Made by a program: the position numbers and the translations under genes
Notes under the pieces: model-generated
The model's database searches: none
What the model was told of the DNA's origin: nothing
What the model saw: only the letters and a program-made list of their open reading frames with translations
Part shown: positions 17,035-26,292 of the stretch, in pieces
Numbering within the stretch: the first letter of the stretch is position 1
Layout: the number at the start of each line of letters is the position of its first letter
DNA from: JAJXZJ01 sp050012855
GTDB lineage: Bacteria; Verrucomicrobiota; Verrucomicrobiia; Limisphaerales; J093
DNA length: 64,000 bases
Assembly (NCBI GenBank): GCA_050012855.1
Contig: JBEKGJ010000009.1
Location: 35,806 to 99,805 of the forward strand
Direction: 5' to 3'

Positions 17035-17562
17035 CAGGACATACGGGGCGCGGCACGGGCGGTCGACCCAGCGGCTGGCGTAGGTGTCGCCGAGGATTTC
17101 CTCCTTGAGCGGGTCCCAGCGGATGGGGCGGTTGAGGCGTTGGGCGAGGCCGTGCAGATGGCAGATGGTGGCGGAGCGGTGGCCGACTTCGGCGGGGCAG
17201 ATCGGCTGGCGGCGGGTCTTGATGCATTCGAGCCAATTCCCTTCGTGGTCGGAAGATTCGTAAAGGTGGAGCTCGCCCGGCGCCAGGGGGCGGTTCTTGA
17301 GTTCGGCCGGGGTGGTCTCCAGCCGGTCCTGGCGGCTGACTAACACCTCGTCCCGCTCGCCAATGAACCGAATCATCTGGCCGTGCTTGACCGGATGGCT
17401 CTTCCAGACGCGGGTGCCGTCGGCATCGAGGTGGGACTGGTATGGGGCGCCGTCGCAACCCTTGGGGAAAAACTGGACGGGGCCGGAATGGTCCATCCCC
17501 AGGGCCCACTAAATGATGTCGAAGTGATGGGCGCCCCAATCGCCGTTGTTGCGGGAGCCAAC
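17035..17562 (-). pseudogene. Gfo/Idh/MocA-family oxidoreductase fragment, 5'-truncated with an internal stop
   Basis: On the minus strand the frame reads GSRNNGDWGAHHFDII-stop-WALGMDHSGPVQFFPKG and continues with YESSDHEGNWLECIKTRRQP, ATICHLHGLAQRLNRPIRWD and KEEILGDTYASRWVDRP. These are the substrate-domain and C-terminal hallmarks of verrucomicrobial/planctomycete Gfo/Idh/MocA oxidoreductases (DWGAHHFDIxQWALGMD). The amber codon at 17509-17511 replaces the usual Gln (CAG to TAG). The whole NAD-binding half is missing: homology ends at about 17562, only 8 bp before the copy B repeat. The gene is dead by two independent lesions. Confidence 0.85.
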
Positions 17563-17569
17563 TGAACTG

Positions 17570-17626
17570 ACTGATAGGAATTTGCTTTTTACCGCGCCGC
17601 CGGTTTATTGACGCTGCGCGGGTGAG
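17570..17626 (+). repeat. Dispersed direct repeat, copy B (57 bp)
   Basis: Counterpart of 16131-16186. It lies at the point where the oxidoreductase pseudogene loses its 5' half, so the repeat is a likely recombination or insertion junction. Confidence 0.9.
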
Positions 17627-17869
17627 GGAGAATTGGTTTCCACTCGCACTCATTTTGGGAGGCAGCGTGCCAGACGCGAACAAGGCGTCAAGCGTCGAGT
17701 TTCGGTGTTTTTCGACGTTTTTGGGCCATCGCGTGGCGGCTGGGGCGCAGTTTTGGCTCAAGGCGCTCCCGCGGTGGAACGCTGGGAGGCGGCCGGAGGA
17801 GTTTCTCCGCTGGCCGAGCCGCGAGCAGGCGGCCACCGGGCAAGAAGACTGCCTTTGCGACCGCCGTTG
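17627..17869. other. No gene seen between repeat and transposase remnant
   Basis: No coding frame with recognisable similarity. Presumably IS-flanking or decayed DNA. Confidence 0.5.
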
Positions 17870-18208
17870 TCAATCCGTGAGGACATTCTCGTAGTCGGGC
17901 ATCGGGTCCACGTCGTCCCAAGGCTCGTAGGTGCAGGGCCTTGGAACGCCCGGCGGGGACAGGCTGGCGGGTCTGCCTGCGCCGAGGCTTCGGCAGGCAG
18001 GCGGGTCGTGCCAGGCGCCGAGGTGTCGCAGAATCGTCTCCACAACCTGCGGGTCATCAATCACGGCGATGACGCGCAGCGGGTCCACATGCCAGACGCG
18101 CAGAATGAGGTCCCGCCACCGTTTGGACGGTAGGTTCAGCGGGGCTGGCGGGGAAGGGCCCGGTCGGCGCGGGACCAGAATACACCGGCAGATGATTAGC
18201 TCCAGCAT
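17870..18208 (-). pseudogene. IS91-like transposase, C-terminal remnant
   Basis: The minus-strand frame contains KRWRDLILRVWHVDPLRVIA, VIDDPQVVETILRHLGAWHD and ends DDVDPMPDYENVLTD. This corresponds to the extreme C-terminus of IS91-type (Y2 rolling-circle) transposases, usually '..LxRVWxVDPLxCPxCxxxMRVIAxIxxPxVVxxILxHLG..'. Here VDPL joins directly to RVIA, so the CPxC zinc-ribbon segment between them is deleted. A GCCTGC...GCAGGC hairpin (17975-17998) interrupts the Pro-rich linker. The catalytic body is absent. Family call rests on the C-terminal pattern recalled for IS91-type elements. Confidence 0.6.
17975..17998. repeat. REP-like hairpin inside the transposase remnant
   Basis: A 24-nt imperfect palindrome (GCCTGCGCCGA-GGCT-TCGGCAGGC, with a 2-nt bulge) inserted in the Pro-rich linker region of the decayed transposase. 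The form is typical of small dispersed palindromes. Confidence 0.6.
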
Positions 18209-18223
18209 TTGTGAGACATATTG

Positions 18224-18988
18224 CTAACGACGGCCGTCGTACCAAAGGCGACAGGCGGCAGGGTTGCGCGCGCTGCGGCGGGGGTGGAGGATGAAGTGCC
18301 GGAACAGGGCGCCATACTCCCGGCGCGAGTAGAGATGAATTTTGCGGCCCGAGGTGAGCAGGGGATGGCGGTGCAAGATTACGATCCGGCGTCCTTCGCG
18401 GCGGCCGAGTTTTTTCAGCCGACGGCTCAAATCGAGTTCCTCGGACACGAAGAGTTCCTCATTGAAGCCCCCGACCTGACGGAACGCGGCGGCGTCACAA
18501 AACAGGAAGGCGCCCGGAGCCCAGTGAGTAAGCCGGCTGATCGCATTCCAAAGGCCGACCCCCCAGGTGGCGGAGCCGCGGATGCCCTCGAGACGCACGG
18601 TCGCCCCGCCACCCAAACAACCACCGCCAGCAATGGCCGATGCCATGTCCGCGAACAGCTCGCGGCTGGGGAAGGAGTCCGCGTCCAGGAACAACAGCCA
18701 GTCGCCGGTGGCAGCGGCAGCGCCCCGGTTGCGCGCCCGGCTGATCTGGTTTACTGGCTCGAATACGACGGTCGCCCCTGCTTGATGCGCGAGCCGCGCC
18801 GTGTCATCCGACGAGTTGTTGTCGCACACGATGACCTCGCTGGTCCAGCCCAGCACAGTGAGCGCGCCGCTCGCCTGGGTCAGCGCCGACAGGCAACGCC
18901 CGATGAGCTTGGCCTCGTTGAAGGCCGGGATGACCACCGAAATTTTCACCGACGCTTTATGCCGCAGCGGGCGGCGTGACTCAATCAC
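18224..18988 (-). CDS. Family 2 glycosyltransferase
   Basis: 254 aa. GT-A fold start VKISVVIPAFNEAKLIGRCL, nucleotide-binding EVIVCDNNSSDDTARLAHQA, ISRARNRGAAAATGDWLLFL then DADSFPS (the metal-binding DxD equivalent), and FNEELFVSEELDLSRRLKKL, the usual acidic catalytic region. No membrane helix is seen, so a cytosolic or peripheral enzyme is likely. The sugar donor and acceptor cannot be told from sequence. The first 13 residues before VKISVV may not be translated; a GTG start at the Val is possible. It is divergent from the giant gene at 19182. Confidence 0.88.
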   Translation of the reverse strand: MIESRRPLRHKASVKISVVIPAFNEAKLIGRCLSALTQASGALTVLGWTSEVIVCDNNSSDDTARLAHQAGATVVFEPVNQISRARNRGAAAATGDWLLFLDADSFPSRELFADMASAIAGGGCLGGGATVRLEGIRGSATWGVGLWNAISRLTHWAPGAFLFCDAAAFRQVGGFNEELFVSEELDLSRRLKKLGRREGRRIVILHRHPLLTSGRKIHLYSRREYGALFRHFILHPRRSARNPAACRLWYDGRR

Positions 18989-19181
18989 GATCCAACGGGT
19001 ACTTTGGGTGGGTGTGATCGGGCGATGTGCCGCGGCGCGGGAGCATCCGGCGCCGGATGCCGTCTAACCTCCCATGCGACGAGGCCAACGGTTGGCGGAC
19101 GGGTGTTCATTTCCCACCGAAATGGGAAAGTCTCCAGTTCCAGGGCCGCAACTACGCCGCGCCACCGGCGTTATATCCTCC

Positions 19182-22100
19182 ATGAATCCAACACCTGTTC
19201 TGTCCTTGCGCCGTTTCGCGGCTGCGCTCTTGCTTGGATTGCTGATCGTTCCGGTTCGGGGCCTGCCAACCAGCTCGCCGCCCGCCGAACTGTTGATCAG
19301 CGAGGTCCGTTACGAGGGGCAATTAAGCGATACCGAGGCGCGCTTCGCCGCCACCATCGTCGGCGAGGTCCTCGGCAAGGGCGAGACGAGTGCCCTCCTC
19401 TTCGAAGGCGACCTGGCGGTGCCCCCGGTTCAACTCCCGTCGCACCTGCGGCTCGCGCGCCAGGGGAACCAGTACCGTCTGGTGGCGACCCGGCCGGGCC
19501 GATTCGAGTTCTCCGTCACTGTCATCGCCAAAATCAGCAAGGCCGATCCGTGGAATCAAACCACGTTCACGGGGCCGGCGGCCGGCCTGGCCTCGCTGGC
19601 GGTTTCGGCCGCCGAGGGTGTCGAAGTGCAGTTCGTGAGCGGTGCCCGGGTGCCGGACACGCTGGGTGGCAGCGTCCAGGGGCAGCGGCGGCTGCGGGCG
19701 GTGCTGGGGGCGGACCAGGTGGTGGCGCTGCGCTGGCAGGGCCGGCAGGGCGACGTGACGCGCCAGACGCTGGCGACCTGCGAAACCACCGTCGCCGCCC
19801 AAGTGACGCCCACGGTGATCAAGTTCCAGACGCAATTTCAGTTCGAGATCCTACAAGGCAAAATGGCCCGTCTGCGGGTGGCCATCCCGGCCAGCCAGAC
19901 GTTGACCAAGGTCGAGGGTGAGCAGGCGAAAGATTGGCAGGTCAAGGCCGAGGGCGACCGGCAGGTGCTGAACATTGAGTTTCTCAAGCCAGTGGAGAAA
20001 ACATACGCGCTAAAGCTCGCGACGGAACAGAGCATTGACAGCCTGCCATTCACTACGAACCTCGATCTCCCGCAACCGCTGGAGGCCGAACGCGAGAACG
20101 GTTCGTTCACGCTCGGCGCGGAGGATGCCGTGGTCGAACCCGGCGAAGGCACCGGGCTGCGCCAGATCAACGCTCCGGCCGGGGCGGTCGCGGCGTACCG
20201 ATTCTACGGCCGGCCGGTGGCGCTGCCGGTCAAGGTCAAAGGCATCGAACCGGTGGTCACGGTCGCCAGCCACGTTACCGCCCTACTCGAGGAAACGCGC
20301 CTCCTGGTGACGCAGACCTTGAATCTGAACGTCGAGAAGACCGGCATCTACCAACTGGAACTCGGCCTGCTCAGCGGGTTCGTTGTGACCGACGTGCGGG
20401 GCGATGGCGTGGAGGACTGGAAGGCCGGCGGCGCGTTGACGGCGGGCCGGGCGGGTCGGCCGGGACAGCTCACGGTGACCTTCAACAGCCGGGTGTTGGG
20501 AAACCGCCGCATTGATGTGCAAATGGAGCAGGCGCGGCCGACGTTCCGCGAGGAAGTGGTGGTTATGCCGTTGCGCGTGACCGGTGCCGCGCGGGAATCG
20601 GCGGCCATCGGCGCCCTGGCCGCGGCGGGCATCCGTTTGAAAACCGGCGAGCTGACCGGCCTGCGCGAAGTGCCGGTGGCCAGTCTGCCGGACCGGCGAG
20701 GCAATGAACTGCTGGCGTTCGTGGCCGATCAGGGAGACTGGAACCTTCGCCTGTCCGCCGAACGTCTCGAGGCCCGCGTCGTGGCCGAGATTTTCAACCT
20801 GGTTACGATCGGCGACGGCCTGGTGGGTGGCAGCGCCACGGTGCGTTACGCTTTGTTCAACCAGGGCGTGCAGGAGTTCAGGCTGAAGCTGCCGAACGCC
20901 TGGAAGAACGTGGATTTCACCGGCGCGAACATCCGGCGCAAGGACCTCAATGGCGAGCTCTGGACGATCAGCCTGCAGGACAAGGTGTGGGGAGGCTACA
21001 CGCTCGTGATCACCTACGACGAGGCCTTCGACCCGCACGGCGCCAGCCTGGCCCTGGGCGGCCTGCACGCGGTCGGGGTCGAACGGGAAACCGGGACCCT
21101 GGCCGTGACCAGCGCCGCCAGCCTGCAATTGCGCGAGAAGAGGGTGAGCGGTCCGCTGCGGCGCGTTGACGAAAGCGAACTGGCGCCGACGGATCGCGCG
21201 TTGATCACCCGGTCGGTCCTGCTCGCCTATCTTCAGTCGGCGGGCGACGACTACGGGTTGGAGGTCGAGGTGTCGCGGTTTGACGAGGTGCCGGTGCTCA
21301 GCGCGGTGGCGGATCGCACGCAGCTCACGACCGTGCTGACCGAGGCGGGACAGATGCTGACGCAGGCCAGCTACCTGGTGAAGAACAACGACAAGCCTTA
21401 TCAGACCTTCACTTTGCCGGCCGGGGCGGATTTCTGGTCGTGCTATGTCAACGGTCAGGCGGTCAAGGCGGAGCGGCAGGGGACGAATCTCCTGGTGCCG
21501 TTGCCGCGCGGGGTCAATCGGGACCTGGCCTTTCCGGTCGAACTGGTCTATGCCCAGACCGTCGGCGGTTTGAAGGACCACCCGCGCCAGCCGATCGCCC
21601 TCCAGGCGCCGCGGACGGACATTCAAACGACCTATGCCGAATGGGAACTTTACGTGCCGCCGACGCGCGACCTGACCGGTTTCGGGGGCAACCTGACGGC
21701 CACCCAGGGCGCGGGTTACACGCTGCACGACGCGGGACACGAACTGGCCACCGTTTACCGCAACTGGCTCTCGGATGGCACGGTGATGGTGGTTTGGGGG
21801 CTGATCCTGCTGGGCGGGGCGCTGGTACTGGTGGCTCTGCGCTATGGCGGCCGGGGACTGGGCACCGGCGTTTTGGTTCTCCTGATCCTCGCGGTGCTGG
21901 GCGGCATGTTATTGCCGGCACTGGCGAAGGCCAAGGGCAAGGCCCAACGGATCAACGCGGCCAATAATCTGAAACAAATCGGCATCGCCGCCCGGCTCTA
22001 CGCGCAGGGCAACCGGGGGCGCTTCCCCGGATCGCTCGACCAATTGATGAACGAGGTCGGCTCGGAAAGAGTCCTCCGCGACCCGGAAACCAGCGAGCGC

Positions 22101-25100
22101 TTTGTGTACCTGGGGGCGGGCCGGGAGGAGGCGGGAATACCAGCGGGCAGTGTGCTGGCCTACTCACCCGCCGAGCGCGACGGCAAGCGGACCGTGCTCC
22201 TGTCCGATGGCAGCGTGACCTGGATGGACGCGGCGCGGTTCGGTGAATCCCTCCAAAAGACGGCCGGCGCCGCCGGGTTCGCCATGCAAACGCGTGACCG
22301 CAGTGCCGGACGTGAGTTGAAGGAGGAACTCGCGGTGTCGCCTCCTCAAAGTGTGACGGTGTTGGACGCCGCCGGCAAGTTCGCCATCGCCGCCAACGAC
22401 GTGGCGAAGCCACCCGCTGCCGTTGCGGCTCCCGTGGAGAGCCAGGTTATGATGCGGACGAATGGTGTGGAGCACATGGGCCGTGTCAATGGCGTCGCCC
22501 AGCAGGTCATGAATGGGGATGGCGCCATGGGCGGCGGCGGCGGATTTGGCGGCCGCAGCACGCTGTCTAGCAACAATGCGCTCGCGGCCAACAGTGCGGG
22601 GTTGCTCAGCGTCCAGCCAGGCGGCCCGGCGTCAACCGTGGCGGGCATCCGGCCGATTCGCATCGAAATCCCGCGTACCGGGGAACGGTTTGTGTTCACC
22701 AAGGTGCTCAATGTCCGCGACGACAAACTCGTCCTGAGCGCCACCGTCATCAGCGCGGCCACGCGCAACACATTGCGCTCGGTCACGCAGATTGCCGCCT
22801 TCCTGGCCGGCCTGCTCCTCTTCGCCTGGCAATGGCGCCGGTCCCAGCCGAACAGCCTGCTCGGCGCGGTCGGGCTGGTTCTTGCCGCCACCAGTGTAGG
22901 CGCCATGCTCATGGTAACCCACCTGCTTGGTATCGCTGTCGCCTATGCCCTGCCGCTCGCGGTCCTCGTGGCGTTCGGCGTCGCCGTCGTGCGCGCATGG
23001 CGGAAAAGAAAGCTGACCCGGCCGGCCGTGGCGGCGGGACCGGCGGCAGTCGCGTCTCTTGTCGCGCTGCTCGGTCTGTCATTCTTCGGCCCGGCCGAGG
23101 CAGCGACGCTGGCCAAGGAGACTCCGGTTCCGGTGGCCGGCGGCTCGGTCGTGTCCGCCAGCTACGTTGGCCGGGTCAGCGGACGGGTGGCGCGTATCGA
23201 AGCCGAAGTGCGCATCGTGACCACGCAGCCGAACCGGACCGTCGCGCTGTTCGGGAACGATCTGGCGGTGGAGGCCTTCGGTTCGATGCCACCAGGGGCG
23301 CGCCTGATCCGCGACGGAAAAACACTGAGCGTCCGGTTCTCCCGAAAAGGCGAGGCCACGGTGAAATTGAGCTTTCTGGTGAAGTTGAGCGGGGCGGAAG
23401 CGGACGTGAACCGGCAGCTCGCTTTCGCGATTCCGCCGGCATTGTCGAGCCAGGTCACGCTGGTGGTGGACGAGCCCGAGGCAAACGTCGAGTTTCCCAC
23501 CGCGGTCGCGTTCCACAGCACGACGACGGGCGGTGAAACCCGGGTCGAAGGGACGATCGGCTCTGGCGAACGCGTGGAACTGCTTTGGTCACCCCGGGTA
23601 AAGCGGGCGGCCGAGATCGCCGCCACCGTGTTCTGCCAGAATGCGGCCGTGGTGAGCTTCCGCGGCGACACCATGAACGTGCGATGCACGCTCGATTACG
23701 CGGTGACACAAGGCGAACTCCGCGAAGCGCGACTGCAACTGCCGGCGGGTCAGCGCCTGTTGCGCCTCGAAGGCGACCAGATTCGCACCTGGCAGGTGAA
23801 GGAGGATGCCGGCGGCGCCGTGCTCACGGTGGAACTCCTCAAGGGCGTCGCTTCCAGCTACCGCCTCACGGTGGAAACGGAAGCCACCGGGACCGTCAAG
23901 GACGGGGTGGCGGTGGCCGTTCCACATGCGCTCGATGTGAAACGTGAAACCGGCTGGGTCGGCTTCGCCGCCAACGACGAACTGGGCGTCACCTTGGACA
24001 CCGTCACCGGCGCGCAAAGGGTGGACGCAGCCGAGTTCAAAGCCGCGCCGCCGGGTGTGGTTATCGCCGAGGCCTACCAGTTTCTCCGACCGGATTTCAC
24101 CGTGCGGGTGCGCGTGGAGCCGCTGCAACCGCAGATCGAAGTGTCGGTCCAACACCACATCCGGCTCGGCACCGAACAGATTTCGGTTTCGGCCGAACTG
24201 AATTATGTCATCAAACGGGTTGGGGTGTTCAACCTGCGGGTGGCGCTGCCGGCCGATTTCCGCGTCGAGGCGGTCAACGGTGAGTTCACGCAATGGACGG
24301 TGAAAGACGAGGGCGGTGGGCGCGTGCTGGAGGTGGCCTTGAAACAGCGCACGCTCGGCAACTACTCACTGGGGGTGGTGCTGGCCCGGACGGTGTCGGC
24401 ATTGCCCGCGACCTGGGCGGTGGCGGCGGTGCATCCGCTCGGCGTGCAGAAACTCAGCGGGTTCGTGCTCGTGGCTGCCGAGGTGGGCGTGCAGGTTAAA
24501 ACGCAGTCCCAGGAGGGGTTGACGGAAGTGCCGGCGGCCTCGGTGCCGGGCGGCGGCACGGGTCTGGCCTACAAGTTCATCGCGGCGGACCCAGTCCCGC
24601 CCACGCAACCGTGGCAACTCACCGTGAGCAATGAAACCATCGAGTCCTGGGTCCGCGCGGAAGTCGTGGATTTTTGGACCGTCGGCGAGAACCTGATCAA
24701 CGGCCGGGCGCTGGTGCGCTACGAGATTCAGAACGCGCCGGTGAAGGAGTTCCGGCTGCGCGTGCCGGCCGGGTTCAAGAACGTGGAGATCACCGGTGCG
24801 AACATCCGGCAGCGTGACCAGACCACGAACCAATGGCGCGTGACGCTGCAAAACAAGGTCATCGGCACCTACACACTCACGGTGACCTGGGAATTGCCGG
24901 CCGCGATCACCGAGAAGGAGACGACGCTGGCCGCGGCGGGCGTGGAGGCCATCGGCGTCGAGCGCGAGACGGGCGCCATTGCGGTGATGGCCCGGCCGCC
25001 GATCCAGGTCAGCGCGCGGAACACGAGTGGCGAACTCACGCGGATTGATGCCAGTGAACTGCCCGAGTGGGCGGGGCGGGCGGACCCGGCGACGATGCTG

Positions 25101-26210
25101 GCCTACCGGTATCTGCGTCCCGGCTACACGCTGGCGCTGGCGGCCCTCCAACACAAGCAGGCGGAAGTGCTGCAGGCGCTCGTGGACGAAGCGCGCTTGA
25201 CCACCGTGATCGCCGAGGACGGCCAGGCAATGACCGAGATGGCGCTTTCGGTGCGCAACAACGGCCGGCAGTTTCTGGAAGTCGCGTTGCCGGCTGGCGC
25301 CCAGGTTTGGTCATCGTTCGTGGCGGGCGAGGCTGTGCGCCCCAGCCTGCGCGGTGGAAAACTGCTGCTCCCGCTCGAACGCAGCGAGGCCACCGAGGCG
25401 ACCTTCCCGGTGACGTTGAGCTACGTCAGCGGCGGCACTTTCCCGACCGGTCATGGCAAAGTCGGCCTGCTGTCGCCGAGCCTCGATGTCCCGATCAAAA
25501 GTGCGCAATGGGAGGTCTATGTGCCCGGCGACCACACTTACGCGAAGTTCGCGGGCACCATGGCGCGGGGCGAGGCGGAAGCGACGCCCGTGGTGGAGCG
25601 ATTTACCACCGAGTCCTACGTCGAGGAGGAAACCCGGCAGTCCAACGCGCTGATGCAGCGACGTACCAGTGATCTGAGCATGGCCCGCAGCAAGCTGGCC
25701 TTGGGCGACAACAAGGCCGCAGTGCGCAATTACTACAAGGCCAGGACGGAGGGCGATCAGGACGAGCGCTTGCGGGAACTCGGAGTCGAGCTGCGCAAAG
25801 CGCAAAGCAGCAATCTCATCGCCGGCCAGCAACAGGCCGTCGTCAACAACGGCGAGTTGTTTGGGCTCACGCAGCAACCCGCTCTCCAGGCAGCGCAGCC
25901 GGCCGCCGGGAACTACGACGCCGAGGTCGCCGGGCGGCAATGGGAGAAGCTGGCGCAGGCCCAGGAAATCGCGGTGTCCAAGGTGCGCCCGTTGCGGGTG
26001 ACGCTGCCGCGGAGCGGCCTGCGTTATTCGTTCACGCAGATTCTGCAGACCGAGCTCGGCAAGCCCATGCAGATCCAGTTCGAGGTCGCGAACACCAAGG
26101 CGGCGAACTGGCCGTTGCGGACCGGCGTCGGTCTGGGCGGGTTTCTTCTATTGTGGGCGGCGTCGGCGTGGCTGCTGTCCAGTCGCCGGACGACGGGCGT
26201 GGCGGCGTAA
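19182..26210 (+). CDS. Giant exported, tandem-duplicated membrane-anchored protein with internal pilin-like segment
   Basis: 2342 aa from ATG 19182, which begins a signal peptide (MNPTPVLSLRRFAAALLLGL then LIVPVRG). Two homologous halves are offset by about 1285-1290 residues. Examples are LFEGDLAVP near 73 and LFGNDLAVE near 1357; GANIRRKDLNGELWTISLQD near 582 and GANIRQRDQTTNQWRVTLQN near 1872; GVERETGTLAV and GVERETGAIAV. Each half ends with a matching module plus membrane helix (RTGERFVFTKVL + AAFLAGLLLFAW near 1165-1215; RSGLRYSFTQIL + GLGGFLLLWAASAWLLSS near 2275-2335). Between the halves, about residues 890-1070, a helix plus LAVLGGMLLPALAKAKGKAQ and INAANNLKQIGIAARLYAQ, then VLLSDGSVTWMDA, resemble a verrucomicrobial pseudopilin without its FTLIE leader. 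A TPR-like stretch lies near 2160-2230. Function unknown; probably envelope-located. Confidence 0.8.
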   Translation: MNPTPVLSLRRFAAALLLGLLIVPVRGLPTSSPPAELLISEVRYEGQLSDTEARFAATIVGEVLGKGETSALLFEGDLAVPPVQLPSHLRLARQGNQYRLVATRPGRFEFSVTVIAKISKADPWNQTTFTGPAAGLASLAVSAAEGVEVQFVSGARVPDTLGGSVQGQRRLRAVLGADQVVALRWQGRQGDVTRQTLATCETTVAAQVTPTVIKFQTQFQFEILQGKMARLRVAIPASQTLTKVEGEQAKDWQVKAEGDRQVLNIEFLKPVEKTYALKLATEQSIDSLPFTTNLDLPQPLEAERENGSFTLGAEDAVVEPGEGTGLRQINAPAGAVAAYRFYGRPVALPVKVKGIEPVVTVASHVTALLEETRLLVTQTLNLNVEKTGIYQLELGLLSGFVVTDVRGDGVEDWKAGGALTAGRAGRPGQLTVTFNSRVLGNRRIDVQMEQARPTFREEVVVMPLRVTGAARESAAIGALAAAGIRLKTGELTGLREVPVASLPDRRGNELLAFVADQGDWNLRLSAERLEARVVAEIFNLVTIGDGLVGGSATVRYALFNQGVQEFRLKLPNAWKNVDFTGANIRRKDLNGELWTISLQDKVWGGYTLVITYDEAFDPHGASLALGGLHAVGVERETGTLAVTSAASLQLREKRVSGPLRRVDESELAPTDRALITRSVLLAYLQSAGDDYGLEVEVSRFDEVPVLSAVADRTQLTTVLTEAGQMLTQASYLVKNNDKPYQTFTLPAGADFWSCYVNGQAVKAERQGTNLLVPLPRGVNRDLAFPVELVYAQTVGGLKDHPRQPIALQAPRTDIQTTYAEWELYVPPTRDLTGFGGNLTATQGAGYTLHDAGHELATVYRNWLSDGTVMVVWGLILLGGALVLVALRYGGRGLGTGVLVLLILAVLGGMLLPALAKAKGKAQRINAANNLKQIGIAARLYAQGNRGRFPGSLDQLMNEVGSERVLRDPETSERFVYLGAGREEAGIPAGSVLAYSPAERDGKRTVLLSDGSVTWMDAARFGESLQKTAGAAGFAMQTRDRSAGRELKEELAVSPPQSVTVLDAAGKFAIAANDVAKPPAAVAAPVESQVMMRTNGVEHMGRVNGVAQQVMNGDGAMGGGGGFGGRSTLSSNNALAANSAGLLSVQPGGPASTVAGIRPIRIEIPRTGERFVFTKVLNVRDDKLVLSATVISAATRNTLRSVTQIAAFLAGLLLFAWQWRRSQPNSLLGAVGLVLAATSVGAMLMVTHLLGIAVAYALPLAVLVAFGVAVVRAWRKRKLTRPAVAAGPAAVASLVALLGLSFFGPAEAATLAKETPVPVAGGSVVSASYVGRVSGRVARIEAEVRIVTTQPNRTVALFGNDLAVEAFGSMPPGARLIRDGKTLSVRFSRKGEATVKLSFLVKLSGAEADVNRQLAFAIPPALSSQVTLVVDEPEANVEFPTAVAFHSTTTGGETRVEGTIGSGERVELLWSPRVKRAAEIAATVFCQNAAVVSFRGDTMNVRCTLDYAVTQGELREARLQLPAGQRLLRLEGDQIRTWQVKEDAGGAVLTVELLKGVASSYRLTVETEATGTVKDGVAVAVPHALDVKRETGWVGFAANDELGVTLDTVTGAQRVDAAEFKAAPPGVVIAEAYQFLRPDFTVRVRVEPLQPQIEVSVQHHIRLGTEQISVSAELNYVIKRVGVFNLRVALPADFRVEAVNGEFTQWTVKDEGGGRVLEVALKQRTLGNYSLGVVLARTVSALPATWAVAAVHPLGVQKLSGFVLVAAEVGVQVKTQSQEGLTEVPAASVPGGGTGLAYKFIAADPVPPTQPWQLTVSNETIESWVRAEVVDFWTVGENLINGRALVRYEIQNAPVKEFRLRVPAGFKNVEITGANIRQRDQTTNQWRVTLQNKVIGTYTLTVTWELPAAITEKETTLAAAGVEAIGVERETGAIAVMARPPIQVSARNTSGELTRIDASELPEWAGRADPATMLAYRYLRPGYTLALAALQHKQAEVLQALVDEARLTTVIAEDGQAMTEMALSVRNNGRQFLEVALPAGAQVWSSFVAGEAVRPSLRGGKLLLPLERSEATEATFPVTLSYVSGGTFPTGHGKVGLLSPSLDVPIKSAQWEVYVPGDHTYAKFAGTMARGEAEATPVVERFTTESYVEEETRQSNALMQRRTSDLSMARSKLALGDNKAAVRNYYKARTEGDQDERLRELGVELRKAQSSNLIAGQQQAVVNNGELFGLTQQPALQAAQPAAGNYDAEVAGRQWEKLAQAQEIAVSKVRPLRVTLPRSGLRYSFTQILQTELGKPMQIQFEVANTKAANWPLRTGVGLGGFLLLWAASAWLLSSRRTTGVAA

Positions 26211-26292
26211 ACGGGGCGATCCACTTTTTGTCGCGTGGCGAAAAAGATTGCTCGCGCTTTCGGCGGCGCTCGCGTAAATCGCGGGCGCAGAA

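Noticed and set aside
16288..17496. 402-codon minus-strand frame taken as one long oxidoreductase.
   Set aside because: Only its first part has oxidoreductase similarity; the rest runs antisense-like through the membrane protein gene in another frame, and a stop codon plus truncation precede it.
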